Of a stretch of DNA of 64,000 nucleotides, positions 27,092-35,084 are shown one piece after another. Every line of letters begins with the position of its first letter. Position 1 is the first letter of the stretch. Origin of the DNA: JAHJDO01 sp964437505. GTDB taxonomy: Bacteria; JAHJDO01. The notes beneath the pieces were generated by a model that saw only the letters and a program-made list of their open reading frames with translations, searched no databases and was not told the DNA's origin. The stretch covers positions 42,240-106,239 of the forward strand of contig CAYTGU010000003.1 in the NCBI GenBank assembly GCA_964437505.1. The letters are read 5' to 3'. The translations under genes and the position numbers were made by a program.

Positions 27092-29398
27092 ATGTCAAAA
27101 GAAAACTTAATCGGTAAAACCGTAGGTAAGTATAAGATTGTAGAAAAGATTGGGGAAGGCGGTATGGGGATTGTGTATAAGGGAATTCAGATTTCCCTTA
27201 ACCGCCCTGTGGCTATGAAGATGTTGCCTCAAAGTCTAGCCTCAGATAAGGATTTTGTAACAAGGTTTAAGCAGGAGGCTTTGTCTGTGGCAAAGCTGAA
27301 TCATCGTAATATTATACAGGTATATGATACTGAGCAGTTGGAAGGTAATTATTTTATTATTATGGAATACATTGAAGGCGAGACACTGGATGAGTTGCTA
27401 AAGAGAAAGAAAGCGCTTCCATTGGATTTTACTTTAGAAATCTTGCAACAGGTCGGAATGGCTCTTTCCTACGCTCATAAGCATGGAGTTGTTCACCGCG
27501 ATGTTAAACCCGGCAATATCATGATTGCAGCAGACGGCAGTATAAAGGTAATGGATTTTGGTATTGCCAAGGTGCAGGATTCAAGCGTTAAAACCAAAAC
27601 AGGGATGAGCATAGGAACTCCGGAATACATGTCTCCTGAGCAGGTGAAGGGGACAGGTGTTGATTCCAAATCTGATATGTATGCTTTTGGAGTTCTCTCA
27701 TACCGCATGTTAGCAGGGGAACTCCCTTTTAAAGGCAAGGATCCGTTTGCCACTGCCTATAAACATCTGCATGAGGATATTCCCAGCCCGCGCGCCAAAA
27801 ATCCCAAGATATCTCCGGAAACAGAAGAAATGGTACTAAAGTGCATGAAGAAGGATAAGGATCAGCGCTATCAGGATATGAATGATGTTATTCACCTGCT
27901 TAAAAAACTTCTTCGCCACTCTACTCCAGCTGATGGGAAGACAATGGCTATTCCTGAAGATGCAGGAGCTACTGTTATGGCAAAGAATATTATTAAGAAA
28001 GCAAAGATGCCAATCAAGGCTATTATTCCGGCAGTTTTATTAGTGGTTGTAATTATTAGTATTTACATAGTAAGAAGTACCGGCAAAAAAGAGATTCCTT
28101 CTCCACATATTGTAGAAAAGACCGCGGAAGAGAAACTAGAAGAAATAATCGCTAAAGACGCAGAACCGCAGAAACCTGTCATTACTAAAGAAGAAGAGCC
28201 GGAAAAGAAACAAGTCCTTAAACCGGAAGATTCACGATTGGTGGAGATGAGAAAGAAAAACGAAGAGAAGATAAAGACAAATCTTATTAGAGGAAAGGTA
28301 CGTTTCAACTTAGGCGCGCAAAATACCAGCGAATATAGGCTGGCTATAAAGCATTTTGAAACTGTTCTGGAGCTTGATCCTGACAACGTAGAAGCTAAAG
28401 AATATAGACGTCTTGCTCTGGAGGGAATTATTAAAGCAGAAATCAAGGCAAAAACTGAGGTTATAGAACGGGCAGAAGAAAAGAAACAGAAAAAGCAAGA
28501 GAAATTAGCTAAGATAGATAAGGACAAAGTGATTTGGCCTGTCGGCAAGAAGATTCCAAAAGGAGGTCTGTTTAGATTTGATAGTGTTATTGGCAAAAAT
28601 ACGCAGATAAATTTTATTCAGGGTATAACAATTGATAAATCAGATAATATCTATGTAATAGATACAGTAGGCAGGCAAAGCAGCAGTGTCCTTAAACTCA
28701 GTCCAGAAGGGGAGCTTTTGGCAGCCTGGCAAAGTCCGGATATTGGCAGACCAATGGATATTGATGTTGATAAAGAGGGGAATATTTATGTTTGTAATAT
28801 GACGACATATTCCATTAAGAAATTTAATACAGAAGGGACGTTGGTTGCAAGTATTGGGAAGCGTGGGCATGGCAAGGGTGAACTTGACCAACCTCGTGGC
28901 GTGGCAGTAGATAAAGAGGGGAATATTTATGTGGCAGACACCCGGCATTACAGAATACAAAAATTTGATAAAGATGGAAACTATTTGACTGCCTGGGGCA
29001 AGCGTGGCGCGGGCAATTCGCAGTTTAGCTATATATGGGATGTAGCAGCAGATGAATCGGGAAATGTGTATGCACTGGATTATAAATTAGGCAATGTTCA
29101 GAAGTTTGATAGCGCAGGAAATTTTCTATTAAAATTCGGTAGACTTGGGCAGCGGCCGCAAAAAATAGCTATAAAAAATGGCTATGTGTTTGTAGTTAGT
29201 GCTGCAAATATGATTCAGGTCTTTGATGCAAGCGGCAATTATATAACTAAGTGGGGAAGTCGTGGGGGCGGTGACGGCCAATTTAATTCACCAACTGGCG
29301 TAGCTTTTGACTCAAAAGGATATATTTATGTAACTGATACTGGAAATAGACGTCGACTTATCAATAGCAGAATCCAGAAGTTTAGACCTCCGCAATAA
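27092..29398 (+). CDS. Ser/Thr protein kinase with extracytoplasmic NHL beta-propeller
   Basis: 768 residues. Hanks-type kinase about 13-275 with GEGGMGIVYKG loop, K43, catalytic HRDVKPGN, DFG and GTPEYMSPEQ. TM near 312-332 (IIPAVLLVVVIISIYIV). A Glu/Lys-rich TPR-like helical stretch follows, then at about 515-768 five or six NHL repeats (e.g. GVAVDKEGNIYVADT, RIQKFDKDGNYLTAWGKRG). The propeller would sit outside the cytoplasm as sensor or binding domain. As last gene of the operon it is the natural writer for the FHA readers, with the PP2C at the head as eraser. Confidence 0.93.
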   Translation: MSKENLIGKTVGKYKIVEKIGEGGMGIVYKGIQISLNRPVAMKMLPQSLASDKDFVTRFKQEALSVAKLNHRNIIQVYDTEQLEGNYFIIMEYIEGETLDELLKRKKALPLDFTLEILQQVGMALSYAHKHGVVHRDVKPGNIMIAADGSIKVMDFGIAKVQDSSVKTKTGMSIGTPEYMSPEQVKGTGVDSKSDMYAFGVLSYRMLAGELPFKGKDPFATAYKHLHEDIPSPRAKNPKISPETEEMVLKCMKKDKDQRYQDMNDVIHLLKKLLRHSTPADGKTMAIPEDAGATVMAKNIIKKAKMPIKAIIPAVLLVVVIISIYIVRSTGKKEIPSPHIVEKTAEEKLEEIIAKDAEPQKPVITKEEEPEKKQVLKPEDSRLVEMRKKNEEKIKTNLIRGKVRFNLGAQNTSEYRLAIKHFETVLELDPDNVEAKEYRRLALEGIIKAEIKAKTEVIERAEEKKQKKQEKLAKIDKDKVIWPVGKKIPKGGLFRFDSVIGKNTQINFIQGITIDKSDNIYVIDTVGRQSSSVLKLSPEGELLAAWQSPDIGRPMDIDVDKEGNIYVCNMTTYSIKKFNTEGTLVASIGKRGHGKGELDQPRGVAVDKEGNIYVADTRHYRIQKFDKDGNYLTAWGKRGAGNSQFSYIWDVAADESGNVYALDYKLGNVQKFDSAGNFLLKFGRLGQRPQKIAIKNGYVFVVSAANMIQVFDASGNYITKWGSRGGGDGQFNSPTGVAFDSKGYIYVTDTGNRRRLINSRIQKFRPPQ

Positions 29399-29422
29399 GA
29401 AGGAAGCATTTATTGCGATTAA

Positions 29423-29498
29423 TGGCGTCCCCAGGGGGAATCGAACCCCCGTTGGTAGGTCGAAAACCTACAGTCCTAGGCCACTAGACGATGGGGAC
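29423..29498 (-). tRNA. tRNA-Glu (anticodon TTC)
   Basis: 76 bases, close to the bacterial tRNA-Glu consensus. Acceptor GTCCCCA pairs with TGGGGAC, T-arm GGGGGTTCGATTCCCCC, anticodon stem GTAGG/CCTAC with loop TTTTCGA giving TTC. CCA is encoded. A 9-bp inverted repeat flanks the gene (29412-29420 and 29507-29515) and would extend the acceptor stem in the precursor. Confidence 0.95.
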
Positions 29499-29574
29499 TG
29501 TCTTGAAATCGCAATGTAGCATATCAGATTATCTTAAGTCAAGCAGGAATGAAGAGGGGCTATAGAATATCAGC

Positions 29575-30402
29575 ATGATTCTTAAAAAAGCGCTTAGTAT
29601 CCTATTCTTTATTTGTATGATAGTGGTTGCAGGTCTGTGTCCTATGGCACAAGCTGCAGCGCCTTTCAGGCAGCCTAAACTGCCTTCTTATAAGTATGTA
29701 TCAAAACATTTTATTGTTTATTCTTATAGCAAGAAAAGAGCTGCTTATTTAGCTAAAAAGGCTGAAGTTGTGGCAGGGCGCGTTATAGGGCATTCAGGGG
29801 TTAGCAGATTTGCCTCATGGAAGATAAAGGCAGTTATTATTTTATACAGGAATCATGCTGAATATGTAAAAGAAACAGGGCAGCCAGGCTGGTCAGGTGG
29901 AACTGCTGGGATAGTCACTCACGGAGCTCTGACACAGAGAGTAATTTACTTGCATGAAGATGCGCCAAGGCTTTTTCCCAATATACTTCCGCACGAAATT
30001 ACACACCTGGTATTTATGCAGATAATGGGCGCTAAAGCCAATATCCCTCTTTGGCTGAATGAAGGACTGGCAGTATATGAGCAAAAAGATAAGGGAAGGA
30101 GCTTAAAAATAATAGCAGCAAGAAACATGAAGAAAAATGATTATATAAAACTTGACGCCTTAATTAAGTATGAGAAGGTGCCTGAAGGCAAGACCGAGTT
30201 GTTTTATGGAGCCTCAGCAGGATTGGTTGAATATCTTTTTGTTGTTTTAAGTAGAACTTGTTATGTTAAAATGATCTCCCTATTGAAGCAGGGCGCTTCA
30301 TCCTATGAAGCATTTCGGTGGGCGTATGGTAAGGCATTCAAATCTTTTTCATCAATGGAGAGAAGTTGGAAGAAATACATGATAAAGAAATATGCTCGCT
30401 AG
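29575..30402 (+). CDS. Secreted gluzincin-like metalloprotease (peptidase MA family)
   Basis: 275 residues with a signal peptide (FFICMIVVAGLCPMAQA, cleavage near residue 27). HEITH zinc-binding motif near 142 with the third ligand in WLNEGLAVYEQ downstream, the pattern of peptidase_MA-like proteins. After it, a helical C-terminal part (GASAGLVEYLFVVL...SMERSWKKYM) is common in this family. Probably periplasmic or exported; substrate unknown. No strong RBS is visible. Confidence 0.82.
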   Translation: MILKKALSILFFICMIVVAGLCPMAQAAAPFRQPKLPSYKYVSKHFIVYSYSKKRAAYLAKKAEVVAGRVIGHSGVSRFASWKIKAVIILYRNHAEYVKETGQPGWSGGTAGIVTHGALTQRVIYLHEDAPRLFPNILPHEITHLVFMQIMGAKANIPLWLNEGLAVYEQKDKGRSLKIIAARNMKKNDYIKLDALIKYEKVPEGKTELFYGASAGLVEYLFVVLSRTCYVKMISLLKQGASSYEAFRWAYGKAFKSFSSMERSWKKYMIKKYAR

Positions 30403-30406
30403 GCAA

Positions 30407-30436
30407 TTGACATAAATCCAATTATTCTGATAGAAT
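30407..30436 (+). promoter_or_regulatory. Sigma-70-like promoter for the TPR gene
   Basis: TTGACA (30407-30412), 18-base spacer, TAGAAT (30431-30436), 30 bases before the ATG of the TPR protein. Confidence 0.6.
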
Positions 30437-30466
30437 CCATACGGATAGGGGATACATAAGTAGAAA

Positions 30467-31369
30467 ATGAACAAAATATTTAGTATTATTATTTTGATTT
30501 TTATCTTCACTACTGCGATTCCTGTGTTAGCTAGTCATAAAGGTTCCCCAAAAGAACAGTTTGAATATGCTGAAAGCTTTAAAGATAAAAAGCCCAAGAA
30601 GTATCTTGCGGAACACAAAAAGCTCCTAAAATTCTATAAAAGCAGTTCCTTTGCAGAAAAATCACAGCTTGGAATAGCTCAATATTATTATGATCAGCAC
30701 CAGTATTTAACAGCAGCAAGAGAATACCAGAAGGCAATAGATGCTTATCACTCTCCGGATAAATTAGAGATGATTACAAATACACAGAAGAGAATTGCTA
30801 ATTACTTCTTTACGAATCCAGCTATGCACAAAAATAAAAAGGAATATAAAAAGGCTGCTATAGTATACGGCATGGTTATAAAAAATATGCCCGACTCAAA
30901 TGCTGCTGCTGAGTTTCAGTATAGAATAGGGCTTTGTTATCAAAAGGAAGGGAATCTGGAAGAAGCTACAAAGGAGTTTAGAAAACTTATAAGTAATTAT
31001 CCAAATAGTGCCTGGATAGACAATGCCTATTATTGGATAGCAATTTGCTCTGTTACTCCTACTCCCTCAAGCAGTCCCTCCTATGACCAGGGCTATACAG
31101 ACGCAGCAATAGACAAACTTACCAAGTTTACGGAATCATTTCCTAACAGTAATCTTTGTTTTTTGGCAGAGCGTAAGATCAGAGAGCTTCAAAATATAAA
31201 AGCACAAAAGGACTATGAGATAGCAGATTTTTATAATAAGCAAAACAACCAGGAAGCTGCAGGCATTTATTACAGGCAGGTATTAAAAACATACTCTTTT
31301 AGTAAATGGGCCGTTCTTGCAGAAAGAAAACTAAGAGAGATGCAAACCAAGGGAAGCAAGAATGAATGA
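30467..31369 (+). CDS. Exported TPR protein (CpoB/BamD-like repeats)
   Basis: 300 residues with a signal peptide (IIILIFIFTTAIPVLAS). At least four tetratricopeptide units, e.g. LGIAQYYYDQHQYLTAAREYQKAI, YRIGLCYQKEGNLEEATKEFRKLISNYPNSAW and YNKQNNQEAAGIYYRQVLKTYSFSKWA, as in the outer-membrane-lipoprotein or CpoB/YbgF type. No lipobox Cys is seen, so it is likely periplasmic. A serine/proline-rich insert (TPTPSSSPS) interrupts one repeat. Specific role unknown. Confidence 0.8.
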   Translation: MNKIFSIIILIFIFTTAIPVLASHKGSPKEQFEYAESFKDKKPKKYLAEHKKLLKFYKSSSFAEKSQLGIAQYYYDQHQYLTAAREYQKAIDAYHSPDKLEMITNTQKRIANYFFTNPAMHKNKKEYKKAAIVYGMVIKNMPDSNAAAEFQYRIGLCYQKEGNLEEATKEFRKLISNYPNSAWIDNAYYWIAICSVTPTPSSSPSYDQGYTDAAIDKLTKFTESFPNSNLCFLAERKIRELQNIKAQKDYEIADFYNKQNNQEAAGIYYRQVLKTYSFSKWAVLAERKLREMQTKGSKNE

Positions 31370-31377
31370 GAAAATAG

Positions 31378-31695
31378 CTAAGATTTTTCTTTGTTTGGCT
31401 TAGTATCTTTAGTGTCTGCAGATTGAGCAGATATATATTCGTTCACTTTTCGCATCATCAGAGATTTTTTTCTGCGAGCAGTATTCTTCTTAATAATCCC
31501 CTTAATTGCAGCTTTGTCTATTAAAGAAACAGATTTACTTATGGATTTTTGCAGATCTGCTGCTGCGGCTTTTTTATCTATAAGCTGGCTGACATTCTTT
31601 ACAGCAGCTTTAACAGTTGACTTTGTTGCTCTGTTTTTTTTGTATCTTTTTTTACTGGTTCTTACTCTTTTAAGAGCTGACTTATGTCTCTGCAT
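31378..31695 (-). CDS. rpsT: 30S ribosomal protein S20
   Basis: Primary 16S rRNA-binding protein of the small subunit. 105 residues, strongly basic, with the S20 pattern RHKSALKRVRTSKKRYKKNRATKS and AAAADLQKSISKSVSLIDKAAIKGIIKKNTARRKKS; the C-terminal 20 residues are an unconserved acidic-basic tail. RBS AAGGAG. Convergent with the TPR gene. Confidence 0.93.
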   Translation of the reverse strand: MQRHKSALKRVRTSKKRYKKNRATKSTVKAAVKNVSQLIDKKAAAADLQKSISKSVSLIDKAAIKGIIKKNTARRKKSLMMRKVNEYISAQSADTKDTKPNKEKS

Positions 31696-31727
31696 ACGTG
31701 CAATCTCCTTATGTAGGTTTGAGAATG

Positions 31728-31755
31728 ATTCTATATATTAAAAAGTTTTTGTCAA
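31728..31755 (-). promoter_or_regulatory. Sigma-70-like promoter for rpsT
   Basis: On the minus strand TTGACA (31755-31750), 16-base spacer, TAGAAT (31733-31728), about 33 bases before the rpsT ATG. Confidence 0.6.
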
Positions 31756-31843
31756 TAGAGAATGTCAGGCTCTATCACGCTAAAATTCTCTTGAGTTTGT
31801 CCGTATTAAATGGTAACTTTTAGAAAATTGGGAATGCTCAGGT

Positions 31844-32917
31844 ATGTCAGGTTATATTATAGTTATATTTGCTTTTTTATTTTTTGTGATATTAGCTCTT
31901 TTATTTAAAGATAAAAAGCCGTCGTCTGATCCGATTGTACACCAGGAGATAAATAATTTAAGAGAACAAGTTAGCAAAAGTCTATCAGATAATAGTCAGG
32001 TTCTCAACCAGCAGATGTCCCTGATAGTTGGGCAGATAAGTACACAACTGCAGAATAATATAAAAATGCTGGAAACTGCCAATAAGAGCTTTTCTGATAA
32101 ACTGGAAGGCACAACCAAGGTAGTTGGAGACGTACAAACTCGGCTTACTCAATTGGCAGAAGCAAATAAAAGGATATATGATATTGGAAAAGATATATCC
32201 TCTTTGCAGGAAATACTCAGAGCGCCAAAATTAAGAGGAGGATTTGGCGAGTTCTTGTTGGGGGATCTTCTTTCTCAGATTATGTCCCCGGAGCATTATG
32301 AGCTTCAGTACACTTTCAAGGATGGGCAACGGGTTGATGCTGTTATTAAATTAGCTCATCAAATGGTGCCGATTGATGCAAAATTTCCTTTGGAAAACTT
32401 TAAGAGACTAATTAGAGCAGAAGACGATATGGAGAAATCACAAATAAGAAAGGCATTTGTGACTGATGTTAAAAAGCATATTGATAGCATTGCATCAAAA
32501 TACATACTGCCTGACGAAGGTACATTTGATTTTGCTTTTATGTATATTCCTGCAGAGAATGTATATTATGAAACTATAATAAAGGATGATAACCTGGGAG
32601 AAGAAAAAAGTGTTTGCAGCTACGCTTTGAGCAAAAAAGTAATTCCTGTATCCCCAAACAGCTTCTATGCATATTTGCAGGCAATTCTGCTAGGGTTAAG
32701 AGGCATGAGAATAGAAAAAAGCGCACAAACCATAATAAACAATCTTGCTCGGCTGCATGGTGACCTGGCAAGGTTTTATGAGGATTTTTCAAAGATAGGC
32801 ACTCATCTGGTTCACTCAAAATCATCCTATGAATCCGCGGAGCGAAGACTGGAAAAATTCACAAATAAACTGGAGAATATTGCCTCAGCAGAACTCCCTG
32901 ATAAACAAGGAAGATAA
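31844..32917 (+). CDS. rmuC: RmuC-family protein (DNA recombination)
   Basis: RmuC homologues are membrane-anchored, nuclease-fold proteins that limit recombination at inverted repeats. 357 residues: TM at about 5-23, coiled coil to about 120, then the RmuC core with APKLRGGFGEFLLGDLLSQIM, VDAVIKL, PIDAKFPLENF and AFMYIPAENVYYE. The coiled-coil part is rather short. Convergent with guaA downstream. Confidence 0.9.
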   Translation: MSGYIIVIFAFLFFVILALLFKDKKPSSDPIVHQEINNLREQVSKSLSDNSQVLNQQMSLIVGQISTQLQNNIKMLETANKSFSDKLEGTTKVVGDVQTRLTQLAEANKRIYDIGKDISSLQEILRAPKLRGGFGEFLLGDLLSQIMSPEHYELQYTFKDGQRVDAVIKLAHQMVPIDAKFPLENFKRLIRAEDDMEKSQIRKAFVTDVKKHIDSIASKYILPDEGTFDFAFMYIPAENVYYETIIKDDNLGEEKSVCSYALSKKVIPVSPNSFYAYLQAILLGLRGMRIEKSAQTIINNLARLHGDLARFYEDFSKIGTHLVHSKSSYESAERRLEKFTNKLENIASAELPDKQGR

Positions 32918-32932
32918 GAGCAATAATCCTAT

Positions 32933-33901
32933 TTAAACAGCTTCTATGGTTGAAGGCGGCTTTTTGGTTATGTTATAAGTAACGCTCACCACGCCCGGCA
33001 CTTCCTGCGTTATTCTGTCTGCCAGTTTTCCTAAAATATCGTACGAAAGTTTTGTTGGCGAAGCGGTTATTGCATCTTTACTGTCCCAGCATCTTATTTC
33101 TATTTGCAGACCAAAATCTCTTTTTCCTTCTCTTATGCCCGTTACTTTATCCTCGTGCAAAATTGCCAGATATTGAAAGGCTTCTGTAGCAGATAGCTCT
33201 TCCTCAACAATTTTTGTAGCTTTTCTTACAATCTCTGTTCTTTCCGGGGTAATTTTGCCTATTACTCTCGCTGCCAAAGCAGGACCCGGGAAAGGAGGCC
33301 TATTATATATTTCTTCCGGTAAGCCAAGAGCTTTTGCAACTTTTCTTACTGCAGGTTTCCTGAGTTGTATCAAGGGCTCTACAATTTTATAACCAAATAC
33401 TTCTTCTGGATTAATGCCAAGCTGCTCAAAAACATTATGCTGTCTTTTAATCCCTGCAACAGTTTCATCTACATCGGTTAAAATCGTTCCCTGCAAAAGA
33501 TGTTTTGCCCCGCTTTCTTTTACTAACTTTCCAAAAACATCTTTGTAGAATGTTTGAGTAATAGCTTCTCTTTTTTCTTCAGGGTCTGTTATGCCAGCTA
33601 ATGCATCAAAAAATTCCTTTCTCGCGTCAATTATTTCTACATGTACTCCTAATTCTTTAAACAACGATACAATCCTTTGTGATTCATCCTGTCTCATCAA
33701 TCCGTTTTCTACAAAATATGTTTTAAGTCTTGTTCCTAACGCCTTAAATCCTAACATTGTAACAACTGCAGAATCGACGCCTCCGGATAGTGCGTTAATG
33801 GACAGCCCATCTCCAACAACAGAAGAAATGTTGCGCGATTTTTCCTCTATAAATTCCCATGTTTGTAAATCCTCTAACGTTATTTCATTGGTTTCCATCA
33901 T
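32933..33901 (-). CDS. guaA: GMP synthase ATP-pyrophosphatase subunit, without glutaminase domain
   Basis: Converts XMP to GMP. 322 residues: PP-loop SGGVDSAVV near 40, then the GMP synthase dimerisation domain with RPPFPGPALAARVIG, and the typical C-terminus RITQEVPGVVSVTYNITKKPPSTIE. The roughly 190-residue class I glutaminase domain of usual bacterial GuaA is absent and no candidate gene is adjacent, so this is the two-subunit arrangement better known from archaea; the amidotransferase subunit must be elsewhere, or ammonia is used. RBS GAGGAGAG with tandem ATG ATG. Confidence 0.92.
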   Translation of the reverse strand: MMETNEITLEDLQTWEFIEEKSRNISSVVGDGLSINALSGGVDSAVVTMLGFKALGTRLKTYFVENGLMRQDESQRIVSLFKELGVHVEIIDARKEFFDALAGITDPEEKREAITQTFYKDVFGKLVKESGAKHLLQGTILTDVDETVAGIKRQHNVFEQLGINPEEVFGYKIVEPLIQLRKPAVRKVAKALGLPEEIYNRPPFPGPALAARVIGKITPERTEIVRKATKIVEEELSATEAFQYLAILHEDKVTGIREGKRDFGLQIEIRCWDSKDAITASPTKLSYDILGKLADRITQEVPGVVSVTYNITKKPPSTIEAV

Positions 33902-33988
33902 TTTCTCTCCTCATTGTTTTAAAAATCTGATTAATAATATATCATATACTCAAATATGGCAATAATGATTATCAATGGTTTTCAGAAC

Positions 33989-34016
33989 TTGACAAACGTC
34001 TGCAGCCTTGTATAAT
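33989..34016 (+). promoter_or_regulatory. Consensus sigma-70 promoter for the PilZ gene
   Basis: TTGACA (33989-33994), 16-base spacer, TATAAT (34011-34016): both hexamers match consensus exactly. It sits between the divergent guaA and PilZ genes, 31 bases before the PilZ ATG. Confidence 0.75.
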
Positions 34017-34046
34017 CAAGCCAGATAGGAGAGGAGCAGTTTTAGT

Positions 34047-34442
34047 ATGCCTAACCCAAAAACACAAATTGAAAGATCGCGACGTGATATCAGATTCTCT
34101 ATATCCATTCCTATGGAATATGAGAAAATCTACAGTATTGCAAAAGAAAAAATAGTTAAGAAAACTATTGCGCGGGATCTTAGTGGAGGAGGCATACAAT
34201 TTGAGACAGACGAAGATATTCCAAAAGGCATAAAACTTTCACTTAAAATAAAAATGCCGAAGTTAGGAAAATTCTTTACAGTCAATGCAGAAGTAACCCA
34301 CTCTAAGAAAATCGGCAGTGATGTATATGATATAGGAGCAAAATTCCTAAATATCTCTCAAGAAGCTAAAGAAGCTATAAACATGTTTTATTACATTAAC
34401 AGATTTGAACGAAAAGGGCCTATAGGTACCTATCAGAAATAG
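34047..34442 (+). CDS. PilZ-domain protein (c-di-GMP binding)
   Basis: 131 residues, a single PilZ domain. The binding pattern is present: ERSRRDIRFSI (RxxxR) at the N-terminus and DLSGGGIQF (DxSxxG). Such proteins bind cyclic di-GMP and modify motility, pili or exopolysaccharide. RBS AGGAGAGGAG. It is a single gene behind a perfect consensus promoter, so expression is expected to be high. Confidence 0.88.
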   Translation: MPNPKTQIERSRRDIRFSISIPMEYEKIYSIAKEKIVKKTIARDLSGGGIQFETDEDIPKGIKLSLKIKMPKLGKFFTVNAEVTHSKKIGSDVYDIGAKFLNISQEAKEAINMFYYINRFERKGPIGTYQK

Positions 34443-35084
34443 TTATCTTCTCTCATATTCTGCTTTAATCTTCTTCATATCCTGCCAGACGAGTTTTTTC
34501 TCATTTGGATTGTATAATAAATAAGCAGGATGAAACGTAGGGATTAGTTTTGCGTCTCCATATTCAAAGAATCTCCCTCTAAGCTGAGAGATAGGTTGCT
34601 GGTTATTGAGAAGAGTTTGTGCAGCAAACTTACCTAAAGTACAAATAATCTTTGGCTTTATTATGCTTATCTGCTTTGATAAATATCCTTGACACATAGC
34701 AATTTCATAAGGCTCAGGATTTCTATTTCCCGGGGGCCTGCACTTAAGAATATTAGCTATATAAACGTCTGTTCTTTTAAGCCCTATTGAATTTATTATT
34801 TTTGTTAAAAGCTGTCCTGATTTACCAACAAATGGTTCGCCCTGTAAATCCTCATCTCTTCCAGGTGCCTCTCCTACAAACATAAGCTTTGCGTGTTCAT
34901 CTCCAGCACCAAAAACCAAATGAGTTCTTGTTTTTGCAAGTTGACACTTTTGACAGTTCTTTATTTTCTCCTTCAAGTCTAAGAGCCCTCCCTTCTCCTG
35001 TACAGAATTCTCAACTTCTATGCCTTGCTCGCATAGATACTGTTTAGTGAGCTTCACAACATCCAATAGTTCTTTCTTATACAT
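34443..35084 (-). CDS. Family 4-type uracil-DNA glycosylase (4Fe-4S)
   Basis: Removes uracil from DNA as the first step of base excision repair. 213 residues from the ATG at 35084; the start lies 8 bases inside the end of secA (after GGAG), and upstream in-frame codons only mirror the secA tail. Motifs: Fe-S cysteines CQKC (44-47), later KCRPPGNR and a fourth Cys; motif A GEAPGRDED; PFVGKSGQLL; motif B HPAYLLYNP. Co-transcribed with secA. Confidence 0.9.
   Translation of the reverse strand: MYKKELLDVVKLTKQYLCEQGIEVENSVQEKGGLLDLKEKIKNCQKCQLAKTRTHLVFGAGDEHAKLMFVGEAPGRDEDLQGEPFVGKSGQLLTKIINSIGLKRTDVYIANILKCRPPGNRNPEPYEIAMCQGYLSKQISIIKPKIICTLGKFAAQTLLNNQQPISQLRGRFFEYGDAKLIPTFHPAYLLYNPNEKKLVWQDMKKIKAEYERR

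Noticed and set aside
28063..28596. 177-codon minus-strand frame in the kinase gene
   Set aside because: Opposes the Glu/Lys-rich linker of the kinase, and gives a Ser/Phe-rich low-complexity product.
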